Below are positions 32,578 to 42,509 of a stretch of DNA of 64,000 nucleotides, piece by piece (the first letter of the stretch is position 1; every line of letters begins with the position of its first letter). The stretch covers positions 1 to 64,000 of the forward strand of contig JAEYOY010000032.1 in NCBI GenBank assembly GCA_023411215.1, given 5' to 3'. The position numbers and the translations under genes were made by a program. This DNA comes from Bacillota bacterium (lineage in GTDB: Bacteria > Bacillota > Clostridia > Lachnospirales > Lachnospiraceae). Under the pieces are notes generated by a model, which did not search any database, was not told where the DNA came from, and saw only the letters and a list, made by a program, of their open reading frames with translations.

Positions 32578-35451
32578 TTACTCATGAAGAAGTTCCTTTA
32601 GATATCTACCGGTGTATGATTCTGACACCCTTGCCACCTGCTCCGGTGTTCCTTCTGCAACAACATACCCACCTTTGCTGCCGCCCTCAGGACCTAGATC
32701 AATAATATAGTCTGCTGATTTGACAACATCCAGATGATGTTCAATTACAATAACGGAATGTCCTTGATCTACCAGCTTATTTAAACATTCCAGCAGTTTC
32801 GCAATATCGGAAAGATGCAGTCCGGTTGTCGGTTCATCCAGAATATACAGGTTATGGGCACCTTTCTTGATTTTAGCCAGCTCATAAGCCAACTTCACTC
32901 TTTGGGCTTCCCCACCGGATAATGTAGTAGAACTCTGACCAAGACAGAGATATCCGAGACCCAGCTCGTTCATGATAGTGAGCTTATGTCTTAGATAATT
33001 GTCCTCCTTGAAGAAATCAAGTGCTTCCTCTACTGTCATCTCCAATATCTCGGCAATACTTTTACCCCGGTGTTTTATCTCCAGACCTTCTTCACTATAG
33101 CGCATCCCCTTACACATAGGACAGATCGTCTCAATATCTGCCATAAATTGAAGGTTCGTTACGATTATGCCATCCCCGGCACAATGCTCGCATCTGGTAC
33201 CATTGGCATGAGTTAAGCTAAAATCCAGAGCGGTGTAGCCCTTATCCATAGCCTCCGGTTGGGAGGCAAAGATATCACGAATCTTATCGAAGATACCAAT
33301 ATAAGTGGCCGGATTGGATTTGCTGTTTCTGCCTATAGGCGACTGGTCAATGTTGATCACATTGTTAATCTGATCCGATCCAAAGAGAAAGTCATGCTCT
33401 CCAGGCACAATCCGGGCACATGTCTTATCGATCTTAAGCTGTTTATATAATATTTCATTGATCAGGGAGCTCTTGCCGGAACCGGACACTCCGGTCACAC
33501 ACAAGAACACCCCAAGTGGAATATCCAAGTCCACATTCTTCAGATTGTTTTCTCTGGCACCCTGAATGGACAAAAAGCTGTCACCCAGGTTTCTTCGATT
33601 CTTTGGAAGCGGTATCTGCCTGGCTCCCGAGAGATATTGTCCAGTGACAGAGGTCTTCTCTCTCGTAATATCCTGTAGTGTACCGCTGGCGACAACATTA
33701 CCGCCATGAATACCCGGACCGGGGCCGATCTCTATTATGTGATCTGCATTTTTTATGGTTTCGATATCATGCTCTACAACAATTACCGTATTTCCGATAT
33801 CCCTCAGCTTCTTCATCGTCTCAATGACCCGATCGGAATCTCTCGGGTGAAGACCAATACTCGGTTCGTCCATCACATAAAGCATTCCCATCAGCTCACT
33901 ACTGATCTGTGTTGACATCTTGATACGCTGCATCTCACCGCCGGAGATGCTGTCACTCCTCCGGCTAAGATTAATATAATGAAGCCCTATATCAATCAGA
34001 AGCTGAACTCTCGTCTTAATTTCATATAGAATAGAATTTGTCACATCCATAATAGCCGGCTTAAAATGCAACTCTTCTATGAACTCCAGTAGTTCGGGCA
34101 GCTGCATCCTACATAAATCATCGATATTCTTATTCCCTATCGTCACCTCAAGCCTCTGTCTCTTGAGACGCGCTCCGTTACATTCCGGACAGATCTTCTC
34201 AATCATGCAATCTTTGATGAAGCTAGGCTCAAAAGCCTCTGTGGTTGAGGTTCGTCGAATATACTGGCGATACCAGTGCTCCAGCTCATGAACATATCCC
34301 CAGAAGGGTATCTCTCTGCCAACAATCCAATTTCGTTTGCCGGAATTCGGCGGCTGCTGCATCTTAACTAATTCGCCCTTGGTACCGTAGAAGATGATAT
34401 CATGGATCTCCTTTGGAAGGTCTCGGAAAGGAGTGTCCAGACTGAAGCCATACTGTTCGGACAGACTATACATCATAACCGTACGATAGCTGTCCTTCCC
34501 GTTTACATTATATACGGTGTTCTTTAAAGCCCCCTTATTGATGCTCTTCTCCGGAGCTACAATCAAAAATCTTGGTTCCACTACATAGGACATTCCGACC
34601 CCGAGACAGGTATGGCAGGCACTAGCTCCGGTGTTAAAAGAGAAGTGGAAGGGCTGCATATCGCATAAGAACATATGATGCTTCGGACAGGCATATCCTT
34701 CATAGAAGGAGTCATCTACCTCTCCTATCACCTCAACCTTAATCATTATATCCTCATCCAGAGCCAGCATCGCAGCTTCGATGGATTTAGTGATTTGGAT
34801 ATAAGCATCTTTTTTCAATGTAAACCGGTCGATAATAAGTTCAATATAGTAATCCTTTGTCTCATCCAGTTCCCTCTTCTCAGCAAGAGAAAAGGGCTCT
34901 CCATCCACTAACAGCTTCTTATACCCCTTGTCACGCAGGCTCTGGAAGGTATAATTATTGTCCTCGCCGTAAATCTTATAGACCGGAGCGCGCAGTTCAA
35001 TCACCGTTCCCACGGGCAGGGTTGAGATATGCTCTGCAATCTGAGCAGCTGATAATTGCTCCAACTTATGCCCGCATTCTGGGCATCGCCCGTCACCAGC
35101 CGTAGCATAAAGCAATCTTAAATAATCATTAATATCGGTAACGGTACCTACCGTAGACCTGGGATTGTTATTTCCCTTCTTCTGCTCTATGGCTATAACC
35201 GGAGATAGCCCTTTAATATAATCTACCTTTGCTTTCTTCAGCTGACTGATTCTACTCTTGGCAAAATTAGATATCGAGTCCAGGAATCTCCGCTGTCCCT
35301 CGCCATAAAGCACATCAAAGGCCAGTGATGATTTGCCCGAGCCGGATACTCCGGTGATGACAGTCAGCTTGTCTCTCGGTATCTCCAAGGATATATTCTT
35401 TAGATTGTTCTGCTTAGCTCCTGATATTTCAATACTGGTACGAACCGCCAT
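32578..35451 (-). CDS. Second UvrA-type ABC ATPase (divergent paralogue)
   Basis: A 957-residue UvrA paralogue with both ATPase halves intact: Walker A GVSGSGKSS twice, LSGGEAQRVKLAYE and ISGGEMQRIKMSTQ signatures, Walker B YVMDEPSIGLHPRD and YILDEPTTGLHLSD. It differs from the uvrB-linked UvrA: the first zinc module reads CPKHH followed by CHTC, so a His replaces one Cys, and the UvrB-binding region is diverged. Related extra UvrAs are linked to drug resistance or DNA-lesion tolerance in other bacteria; the role here is unknown. No partner uvrB is adjacent. Confidence 0.88.
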   Translation of the reverse strand: MAVRTSIEISGAKQNNLKNISLEIPRDKLTVITGVSGSGKSSLAFDVLYGEGQRRFLDSISNFAKSRISQLKKAKVDYIKGLSPVIAIEQKKGNNNPRSTVGTVTDINDYLRLLYATAGDGRCPECGHKLEQLSAAQIAEHISTLPVGTVIELRAPVYKIYGEDNNYTFQSLRDKGYKKLLVDGEPFSLAEKRELDETKDYYIELIIDRFTLKKDAYIQITKSIEAAMLALDEDIMIKVEVIGEVDDSFYEGYACPKHHMFLCDMQPFHFSFNTGASACHTCLGVGMSYVVEPRFLIVAPEKSINKGALKNTVYNVNGKDSYRTVMMYSLSEQYGFSLDTPFRDLPKEIHDIIFYGTKGELVKMQQPPNSGKRNWIVGREIPFWGYVHELEHWYRQYIRRTSTTEAFEPSFIKDCMIEKICPECNGARLKRQRLEVTIGNKNIDDLCRMQLPELLEFIEELHFKPAIMDVTNSILYEIKTRVQLLIDIGLHYINLSRRSDSISGGEMQRIKMSTQISSELMGMLYVMDEPSIGLHPRDSDRVIETMKKLRDIGNTVIVVEHDIETIKNADHIIEIGPGPGIHGGNVVASGTLQDITREKTSVTGQYLSGARQIPLPKNRRNLGDSFLSIQGARENNLKNVDLDIPLGVFLCVTGVSGSGKSSLINEILYKQLKIDKTCARIVPGEHDFLFGSDQINNVINIDQSPIGRNSKSNPATYIGIFDKIRDIFASQPEAMDKGYTALDFSLTHANGTRCEHCAGDGIIVTNLQFMADIETICPMCKGMRYSEEGLEIKHRGKSIAEILEMTVEEALDFFKEDNYLRHKLTIMNELGLGYLCLGQSSTTLSGGEAQRVKLAYELAKIKKGAHNLYILDEPTTGLHLSDIAKLLECLNKLVDQGHSVIVIEHHLDVVKSADYIIDLGPEGGSKGGYVVAEGTPEQVARVSESYTGRYLKELLHE

Positions 35452-35494
35452 GCAAATAACCCGCCTTTCTCATAGCCGCTAAAACTTTGGGCCA

Positions 35495-36409
35495 TCACTG
35501 ATAATACTGATATGCTATCTCCTCGACAGCCTTCCGACTCTTAGGAGTGATACGAATGGTTTGTGAAACCTTTACTATGACACCCTTTTCACAGAGGAAA
35601 TCAAAGATACCCGTGATAAAATGACTATCCGTATGAAAGTATTTCGTTATCATAGTTACCGTCTTCATCTCTCCATCTGACATGTACTCCACCACCGGTT
35701 TCTTAATCATGTCAAGGTGCTGTTCAAGATACCCTTCCAGTTTCAATATAGCTGCTTCTATCTCTTCCTCACTATAATGATGAGACATTGCTCCTTGATA
35801 ATAAGGAATTATCATATCCGGATTTAACGTATATGCTTTAAGAATGGCTTCTCTTGAGGGTGATTCACCATGAAGGCATACCTCCATACGGGCTACATTA
35901 TCTGCCGCCTTAAGAAGATAGAACTGTGCATATAAAGGATCCTTCTTCACAGTCAGCCATTTACGGCATTTATCACAGTGATGCACCAGCTCGCAGGCAA
36001 TGATAAATACAGAGAGTGCCTGATCATCACTACCCATATGCTTGAATTCTTCAAAATATTCAACCAAGCTATCATCGGTGCAATACATGATCTGACCTCT
36101 GGAGAGATAAGAATGTCCAAAGGAGCCGCCCTGCAGGCTGTCCAGGTAACGCTTGAAGCCACTGCGCACAATCAGATATACATTAATTGTTATGTCATCC
36201 TCGACAATACAATAGGATTCGTTCTTTAGTACCTGATCCCTTACAATAAGTGTCATATCAATGTCGCTTTTCTCCCATACCTGGTCATAAGCAAGACTTC
36301 CGGCAACAATGACTGCAATGACATTCGGATCCTCCTTTATCTTATCGATGAAGCTCTTGGTTGCCTCCAGGTATCGTTGCCTAATCAGCTCCTGTTCCAT
36401 TTTCTCCAT
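35495..36409 (-). CDS. Nucleotidyltransferase-fold protein
   Basis: A 304-residue protein with an N-terminal Pol-beta-type nucleotidyltransferase motif: VIVAGSLAYDQVWEKSDIDMTLIV (G-S then D-x-D, about residues 35-58). The C-terminal half is helical with a wHTH-like end (TDSHFITGIFDFLCEKGVIVKVSQTIRITPKS). It resembles aminoglycoside adenylyltransferase-like proteins of unknown substrate. I chose the ATG at 36409 because GGAGG lies seven bases upstream; the open frame continues to 36514 without a ribosome site. The gap to uvrA2 is 43 bp, so the two may be co-transcribed. Confidence 0.7.
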   Translation of the reverse strand: MEKMEQELIRQRYLEATKSFIDKIKEDPNVIAVIVAGSLAYDQVWEKSDIDMTLIVRDQVLKNESYCIVEDDITINVYLIVRSGFKRYLDSLQGGSFGHSYLSRGQIMYCTDDSLVEYFEEFKHMGSDDQALSVFIIACELVHHCDKCRKWLTVKKDPLYAQFYLLKAADNVARMEVCLHGESPSREAILKAYTLNPDMIIPYYQGAMSHHYSEEEIEAAILKLEGYLEQHLDMIKKPVVEYMSDGEMKTVTMITKYFHTDSHFITGIFDFLCEKGVIVKVSQTIRITPKSRKAVEEIAYQYYQ

Positions 36410-36777
36410 ACACCAACCTCCTAATGTATAATAAAATGTCTCACCTAGTCTGTACCTACTAATTTTCGGCATATTTACTATTGATTTTTTTGCCATTATG
36501 TTCCAATATATCATAAATGAAGTGCTTATTTATGATCCCTAGCTCCGCTCGTATGCTTGCAAGTAAACTTGCAGCATGCTCACTACGCTTTCTTTATATC
36601 ATAAAACGTATGTTCTGGTTTCGTGTTTACTATTATACATCTACAACTTAAGAATTGAGGACAAAAATTGCTGATATACGTCCTCAAAAGAGACAAAAAT
36701 TGCTAAGTAAGATGCCATATGCTATAATGATGCGGTTCTGCATCAAAGTAACAAAGCCAATAATTATATAGATACGG
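36410..36777. other. Intergenic region with palindrome
   Basis: Between divergent genes. TTTATGAT (about 36528-36535) faces ATCATAAA near 36596-36604 and encloses GTATGCTTGCAAGT facing ACTTGCAGCATGC. The word TAGCTCCGCTCG is shared with the gap near 26470, so this is probably another dispersed intergenic repeat. No gene is seen. Confidence 0.5.
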
Positions 36778-37677
36778 ATGGTTGCAATGGATAATTACCT
36801 TTTAGAAATAATCAAGAATACAACTGAATATATCGAAGATAATCTACTGGAGCCAATTAATCTGGATACCATTTCTGAGAATGTCAATATCTCCAAGTTT
36901 CATTTACTTCGGATCTGGAAGGGTGCAACGACCACCGGCCTTATGGAATACGTAAGGCTACGAAGAATCTCCTTATCCCTCGGTGATCTGCTGAATGATC
37001 GTTACAGCATCGACTATATCTCCTCCAAATATTCCTTTGGAAGTGAGCGTACCTATAACCGTGTATTCAAGGAAGCCTTTGATACCACTCCTGCTAAATG
37101 GAGGCGTAATCCTACGCCGGTGAAGATTCTGGATTGTTTCAATGCCGACTTTATGAACTGTGCCGGGGAGGGTTTGATCTTCTTTCGTTCCATCTCCGTG
37201 CTGCCGGCTTTTCGTATTGCAGGAATAGAATATCAAGTCAGTATTGAGGAGAATCTCCGCAACCAGATCGCGAACCGACATGGTAATGATTTCTTCTATA
37301 ACCACCGTCATAGAGTAATCAATCCGGTTGAAAAGGATTCCTACATCGGTTTTACCTCTATTCCGAAGATTAATACCGGCTATACGGTTTATCAACCCTC
37401 CATCGAGGTGAATGATAACAGTATCATTCCTCCCGACATGAAGGTAAAGCATATCAAAGCGCATAAATACGGTGTTTTCACGTATATGGGACCTCATCGC
37501 CCGGAGGATATCTCCTCAAAGACTCTTGAATCTATATGGAAGTATGTTTTTGATACCTGGATGCCGACTATTGACTTTCAATTGGAAGAGAACTTCCACT
37601 TTGAGCTCATCCATTATTCCAAATGCAATAAGAATTATTCAGAATGTGATCTTTATTACCCAATCTCAGTACTATAA
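36778..37677 (+). CDS. AraC-family regulator with GyrI-like effector domain
   Basis: A 299-residue protein with two AraC helix-turn-helix motifs at the N-terminus (residues about 8-105: YIEDNLLEPINLDTISENVNIS, then DYISSKYSFGSERTYNRVFKEAF) and a C-terminal effector-binding domain (from about 140: LPAFRIAGIEYQVSIEEN ending HFELIHY). This is the Rob/MarA-with-GyrI-like layout often used to sense small molecules. ATG codons at 36778 and 36787 are both possible; neither has a strong site. It ends against a shared terminator. Confidence 0.82.
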   Translation: MVAMDNYLLEIIKNTTEYIEDNLLEPINLDTISENVNISKFHLLRIWKGATTTGLMEYVRLRRISLSLGDLLNDRYSIDYISSKYSFGSERTYNRVFKEAFDTTPAKWRRNPTPVKILDCFNADFMNCAGEGLIFFRSISVLPAFRIAGIEYQVSIEENLRNQIANRHGNDFFYNHRHRVINPVEKDSYIGFTSIPKINTGYTVYQPSIEVNDNSIIPPDMKVKHIKAHKYGVFTYMGPHRPEDISSKTLESIWKYVFDTWMPTIDFQLEENFHFELIHYSKCNKNYSECDLYYPISVL

Positions 37678-37714
37678 CATAGACTTTCAAAATACATAAT
37701 TTTAAGCACAAAGA

Positions 37715-37795
37715 AATGCCCCACATTCCGTGAAGAGCCATTTATGCAGGATTTTACCTCCTGTCATTTAGCAGCTTCACGGGTTGTGGGGTATT
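37715..37795. terminator. Bidirectional terminator between the AraC gene and kduD
   Basis: AATGCCCCACA (from 37715) pairs with TGTGGGGTATT (to 37795), extended by CCGTGAAG with CTTCACGG. T-rich sequence follows on both strands. It separates convergent genes. Confidence 0.8.
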
Positions 37796-37840
37796 TATTA
37801 TGATAGAACGCTCGTTAATGGTGCTTTCAACTGACATTCA

Positions 37841-38638
37841 TTAATCGTTTGCTGGCTGCTTTCCGATGTAAGCCAGGATACCTCCGTCTACATAAAGTAT
37901 ATGACCGTTCACGAAATCGGATGCATCTGAAGCAAGAAAGATAGCCGGTCCCATAAGGTCCTCGGTTTTTCCCCATCTTCCTGCAGGAGTCTTGGCGATA
38001 ATAAATTCATTAAACGGATTTCCTGGTACTCGAAGGGGTGCCGTCTGGGGAGTCTCAATATAACCTGGTCCAATACCGTTACATTGAATGTTATAGCCGC
38101 CGTATTCGGAAGCAATATTCTTCGTTAACATCTTTAGTCCACCCTTGGCTGCAGCATAAGCCGATACCGTCTCACGCCCTAGTTCACTCATCATAGAACA
38201 GATGTTAATAATCTTACCGTGACCCTTCTCGATCATACCGGGGATTACTGTCTTCGTTACGATAAACGGCGCATTCAGATCCACATCGATTACCTTACGA
38301 AAATCTGCTGCCGTCATTTCCGTCATTGGGATGCGTTTGATAATTCCTGCATTATTAACAAGAATATCAATCACACCAACCTCCTGCGTGATCTTGTCTA
38401 TTAATTCCTTCACACCATCTTCGTCCGTAACATCACAAACATAGCCATGCGCTTTAATTCCTAATTCCTCATAAGCCCTCAATCCCTTGTCAACCATATC
38501 CTGATTCAGATCGTTAAAGCAGATGGTTGCACCGGCCCGGGCATAGGCTGTTGCAATCGAAAAACCGATACCATAGGAGCCTCCGGTAATTAATGCTATT
38601 TTATTCTTCAGAGAGAATTGTTCTAACATATTATTCAT
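37841..38638 (-). CDS. kduD: 2-deoxy-D-gluconate 3-dehydrogenase / KduD-type short-chain dehydrogenase
   Basis: A 265-residue classical short-chain dehydrogenase: cofactor motif TGGSYGIGFSIA (about 19-30), NNAG (about 95), catalytic Ser in ICSMMSE, and Y-x3-K in SAYAAAKGG (about 160). The close neighbour kduI points to 5-keto-4-deoxyuronate catabolism, in which KduD reduces the ketone to 2-keto-3-deoxygluconate. Gluconate 5-dehydrogenase activity is the alternative from sequence. ATG at 38638 with AAAGGATGGG upstream. Confidence 0.85.
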   Translation of the reverse strand: MNNMLEQFSLKNKIALITGGSYGIGFSIATAYARAGATICFNDLNQDMVDKGLRAYEELGIKAHGYVCDVTDEDGVKELIDKITQEVGVIDILVNNAGIIKRIPMTEMTAADFRKVIDVDLNAPFIVTKTVIPGMIEKGHGKIINICSMMSELGRETVSAYAAAKGGLKMLTKNIASEYGGYNIQCNGIGPGYIETPQTAPLRVPGNPFNEFIIAKTPAGRWGKTEDLMGPAIFLASDASDFVNGHILYVDGGILAYIGKQPAND

Positions 38639-38689
38639 AATAATAGCCCATCCTTTCTCATAACCTGCGCTTCATAATCCTACTGATTC

Positions 38690-38712
38690 TACGCACCTTT
38701 GTATACAGGCAC
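38690..38712. repeat. Dispersed intergenic repeat, CAGGCACAAAC family, copy 4 (short)
   Basis: CACCTTTGTATACAGGCACAAA between kduI and kduD matches the TATACAGGCACA core of the copy near 15310. Only the core is kept here. Confidence 0.4.
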
Positions 38713-38737
38713 AAATTGCATCACCAACGAATCAAGG

Positions 38738-39565
38738 CTACTTAATATTCATCATCGCAACCGCATCCATATCATCAAAATCCTGATTTTCACCAACCAT
38801 GCCCCATATAAAGGTATAAGCCTGAGTTCCGCAGCCGGAATGAATGGACCAGCTTGGCGATATTACCATCTCACGGTTTCTCATTACGATATGCCTTGTC
38901 TCGGTAGGTTCTCCCATGTAATGGAATACCAAAGCATCCTCCGGCATATCAAAGTAGAGATATACCTCCATTCTTCTGTCATGAGTATGGCAGGGCATCG
39001 TATTCCATACACTACCGGGCTTCAGCTTGGTCATACCCATAACAAGCTGACAGCTCTCAACCTGCCCGGGCAGGATATACTTTGTGATTACTCTATGATT
39101 ACAGGTCTCAAGAGAACCAAGCTCTACATTCACGCAGTTTTCAGGTTTGATGTGTACGGTCGGATATGTTTTATGCGCCGGTGCACTGTTAAAGTAGAAT
39201 AAGGCCGGGCTCTTCTGATCCTCACTTGCAAAAACGATATTCTTCGCCCCCATCCCGATATACATACCATCCTTATAATCCAGTGAGTATACTGTATTGT
39301 CTACGGTTATGGTACCTTTTCCACCAATATTGATGATACCCATTTCTCTTCTCTCGAGAAAATATTTCGCTCTGATCTCTTCTCCGGCCGTTAAGGTTAA
39401 TGGTGTGATCGGCACCGCAGCACCTATGATGATACGGTCAATATGGCTATAGACTGTCTTGATCTCACCGGGCACGAACATATTCTGCAGCAGAAATTCC
39501 TCACGTAATTGCTCAGTGGTATAGTGCTTTACATCCTTTGGCGATACTGCTGTTCTTAATTCCAT
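38738..39565 (-). CDS. kduI: 5-dehydro-4-deoxy-D-glucuronate isomerase
   Basis: A 275-residue KduI cupin. It has the family opening (ELRTAVSPKDVKHYTTEQLREEFLLQNMF) and the metal-binding cupin residues in WNTMPCHTHDRRMEVYLYFD and the downstream His of RHIVMRNREMVISPSWSIHSG. It converts the unsaturated uronate released from pectin or other polyuronides into 2,5-diketo-3-deoxygluconate, used by KduD. Start ATG with AAGGAAGGGG upstream. 99 bp upstream of kduD, same direction; no lyase gene is in the window. Confidence 0.95.
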   Translation of the reverse strand: MELRTAVSPKDVKHYTTEQLREEFLLQNMFVPGEIKTVYSHIDRIIIGAAVPITPLTLTAGEEIRAKYFLERREMGIINIGGKGTITVDNTVYSLDYKDGMYIGMGAKNIVFASEDQKSPALFYFNSAPAHKTYPTVHIKPENCVNVELGSLETCNHRVITKYILPGQVESCQLVMGMTKLKPGSVWNTMPCHTHDRRMEVYLYFDMPEDALVFHYMGEPTETRHIVMRNREMVISPSWSIHSGCGTQAYTFIWGMVGENQDFDDMDAVAMMNIK

Positions 39566-39852
39566 ATCCTTATCCCCTTCCTTTTTAATAATAGTATTTT
39601 ATAGCTACAGTACTTTAATTACCGCCCTTACTTATGGTTAGATTATTCTCAAATCATAATGATCTTTCATGCCGTCATAGCAATGCTAATCTACTATCAT
39701 TCTATCATATCGTATTTTCTTTTTCTTGCCGTTTATTATTAAAAATATTGAATTTAATGAACAGTAATGCTAGAATATAGGAATGCAAGAGTGAAAGATA
39801 CAAATGGCATTATAGTTAAAGCACTATAAGGTTAATGGAATGGAGTGTGAAT

Positions 39853-40722
39853 ATGAAGGAATTTAGTTCCTGTAAAGCAGCGATTGATTCCTGCATAACG
39901 AATAAATATTTTGCAATCGCACATCTTTTTTTTGAAGAGAAGACAATGAATGTACATATTCATAACTGTTATGAGATATATTACTCTATCTCCGGAGGTA
40001 AGCAGTTCCTCATTGACAACAAGACCTATAAGATTGAACCGGGGGATTTGTTCTTCATCAATCAGTATGAAAGTCATTACCTGAGTCAGATTGACCAGAA
40101 CGAGCATGAGCGTATTGTCATCTCAATACATCCGGATTTTCTCCGCTCTCTCTCCACAGAGAAGACAGAACTGGATTACTGCTTCCATCATCGGGAACCG
40201 GGCTTCAGCCATCGTATTCCTCTTGATAAAAGCAGGCAGCAAAGGTTCATGTACTATATCCATAAGATAACCGGACTGTCAGGCTATGGGGAGGATATTC
40301 TGGAACGCTTAGCATTTACCGAACTGATGGTTTTCTTCAATAAGGAATTCAATACCGGAGTACAGAAACTGGAGGACACCAATCAATTTACCTGTCAGTA
40401 TGATCAGCAGGTTAACGATATCCTCCAATATATTAATGCCAATATCAACGAACCAATCACAATTCAGCAGCTTGCCGATAACTTCTATCTGAGCAAATCC
40501 TTTATCTGCCGCATCTTCAAACAATCGACCGGTACAACGGTCAATAAATATTTAACTGCCCGCAGAATCAGCATTGCCAAGGCCTTACTCAGTGAGGGGG
40601 CCAGTGTCAATGAAGTCTACGAGCAGTGTGGGTTTTTGGACTATAGTACGTTCTTAAAATCTTTTACAAAGACGGTAGGGTTATCCCCAAAGAAATATGC
40701 CTTATACAATAACCGGATCTGA
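39853..40722 (+). CDS. AraC-family regulator with N-terminal cupin, likely regulator of kduI-kduD
   Basis: A 289-residue regulator: N-terminal cupin sensor (about 20-90, VHIHNCYEIYYSISGGKQFLIDNKTYKIEPGDLFFIN) and C-terminal AraC double HTH (from about 185: INEPITIQQLADNFYLSKSFICRIFKQSTGTTVNKYL, then YEQCGFLDYSTFLKSF). It is divergent from kduI across 290 bp, the usual place for its controller. The ATG at 39853 is preferred over 39835 because GGAG precedes it by eight bases. An inverted repeat TTATAGT/ACTATAA (39810-39829) lies just upstream. Confidence 0.85.
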   Translation: MKEFSSCKAAIDSCITNKYFAIAHLFFEEKTMNVHIHNCYEIYYSISGGKQFLIDNKTYKIEPGDLFFINQYESHYLSQIDQNEHERIVISIHPDFLRSLSTEKTELDYCFHHREPGFSHRIPLDKSRQQRFMYYIHKITGLSGYGEDILERLAFTELMVFFNKEFNTGVQKLEDTNQFTCQYDQQVNDILQYINANINEPITIQQLADNFYLSKSFICRIFKQSTGTTVNKYLTARRISIAKALLSEGASVNEVYEQCGFLDYSTFLKSFTKTVGLSPKKYALYNNRI

Positions 40723-40727
40723 TCCGG

Positions 40728-42080
40728 TTATTCTTCTATCTTGACCGTTCTTCTCTTCCATCGGCCGGAGAAGAAGAAAAATAAGCCAAGAATAATCGTT
40801 GTAAGCGTACTCAGCGGAACAGCCAGTCCTACTCCCCGGAGTCTCAGGCCTGCTACTTCGCTAAGCAAATATGCCATCGGGATACGTATTACAATTGCCG
40901 ATATAATGTTGATGAATAAGGAAAAGGTCGTATGTCCTGTTCCAATACAGAAGCCGATAAGACAGAAGGCAACCGGTACCAGAAGATAATCAATGGAAAA
41001 CATTCGAAGGTATGGAATCCCTACAACAATCAGTTCCGGATCGGCGGAAAACATACGAAGTACATCCTGCGGAAAAATGGTCGTGAGTATAAAAATCGGA
41101 ATAGAGATCGCATATGCCAAGCCCATTCCCGTAAGCATCGTCTTGATTGCTCTGTCTTCCCTCTGGGCACCGATATTCTGAGCTACCATTGCTGATACCG
41201 CTGCATTCATGGCAATTGCCGGGAGGATGGCAAAGCCGTTGTATTTACCAACTGCTCCTACCGCTGCGGAAGCAGTCACACCCATGTTATTCACTAAAGC
41301 CGTCAAGAACAGGAAGGATAGGTTACTGATCAGATTCTGTATCGTAAGCGGAATACCAAGCTTAAGAATATTCTTAAATTGTTCAAAATCAATCCGGAAG
41401 GAACTGAAATTAAAGTCAAATACAAATTTCTTTTTGCGAAGATAGATAACACATAAAATCATGCTGAGCGCCTGTGATATAATTGTTGCAATCGCAGCGC
41501 CAAAGGCTCCCTGACCAAATATCCCGACTAGGATCAGGTCCAAGACAATATTAGTCGCGCAAGCAATTGTCACGAAATAAAGGGGACTTTTACTGTCTCC
41601 CATTCCACGCATGATCGCACTTAACGCATTATATCCAAAGATGAATACCGTTCCCAGGGCGGTTACCATGAGATAGGTACTTGCTTCCTCATAGGATTCC
41701 AGCGGTGTATGTATCATTTTAAGAATTGGGTCCTTAAGGAATAGCATCAGTAAGGTTAAAATAATTGCCGAAATAATTAAAGTAGATAACAAGGTACCAA
41801 TGATTTTCTTCAGCTTATTGGTCTTCTCAGCTCCGACGGACTGCGCAATCATAATTGTTCCACCGGTACTGATACCAACGGCTACATTCAAAATAATCAT
41901 GGTAACCTGTCCGCCTATATTCACACCGGACATGCTGGCCGTTCCGTTAAATTGACCTACAATCACCATATCAGCTACGCTATATAGGGTCTGAATGATA
42001 TTAGAAATAATAAATGGGATGGCGAAGCGAATAAGCAGTTTGGCTACATTTCCCTTTGCTAAGTTCTTCTGTTCATACAT
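40728..42080 (-). CDS. MATE-family multidrug exporter
   Basis: A 450-residue membrane protein with about 12 hydrophobic segments and MATE hallmarks (IPFIISNIIQTLYSVADMVIVGQF near the start; the second half begins at about LGIPLTIQNLISNLSFLFLTALV). It exports drugs or metabolites in exchange for Na or H. The ATG at 42080 gives the usual N-terminus (MYEQKNLAKGNVAKLL) with AAAGG eight bases upstream; starts at 42104 and 42122 are also open. Its stop is six bases from the convergent AraC stop. Confidence 0.88.
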   Translation of the reverse strand: MYEQKNLAKGNVAKLLIRFAIPFIISNIIQTLYSVADMVIVGQFNGTASMSGVNIGGQVTMIILNVAVGISTGGTIMIAQSVGAEKTNKLKKIIGTLLSTLIISAIILTLLMLFLKDPILKMIHTPLESYEEASTYLMVTALGTVFIFGYNALSAIMRGMGDSKSPLYFVTIACATNIVLDLILVGIFGQGAFGAAIATIISQALSMILCVIYLRKKKFVFDFNFSSFRIDFEQFKNILKLGIPLTIQNLISNLSFLFLTALVNNMGVTASAAVGAVGKYNGFAILPAIAMNAAVSAMVAQNIGAQREDRAIKTMLTGMGLAYAISIPIFILTTIFPQDVLRMFSADPELIVVGIPYLRMFSIDYLLVPVAFCLIGFCIGTGHTTFSLFINIISAIVIRIPMAYLLSEVAGLRLRGVGLAVPLSTLTTIILGLFFFFSGRWKRRTVKIEE

Positions 42081-42509
42081 AGTAATTACCTTTTCCTTCT
42101 TCATATTAGAGTTCTCTGTCATACGTGTGTTTAGTTATTTTACTCTTGAATTCTTGTTTCGTCAATATTTAGAACACTCATATCGAGAACTTAGTTTCGT
42201 TCACTACGTTAATAATGAATTAAATTTTACTTCTCACTAGGCATATATAATATAAAGGGCAGTCATGATTGGTATTCAGAAAACAATCGGATTCCACATT
42301 GACTTATCCATCCATTAATGATACCTTTCATAATAGTGTGAATCACTGAAAGACATATTTCACACTTAGAAGGGCAGACAGTGTAAATAAGGTGTTATTA
42401 TATAAAGTAATACTTGAGAATTGAGCAAACTCAATGACGAAGCATAGGATGCAGACTTCAAAAGAGACTATTTACAAACAAAAATCCTTGGAAACGTGGA
42501 GAGAAAGAT
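42081..42509. other. Divergent region between two MATE genes
   Basis: Holds the two promoters, not clearly resolved. GTGTGAA faces TTCACAC (about 42338-42367), ends like those of the copies at 8838 and 16703. TTGAGCAAACTCAA (about 42426) is a small hairpin. No gene is seen. Confidence 0.45.
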
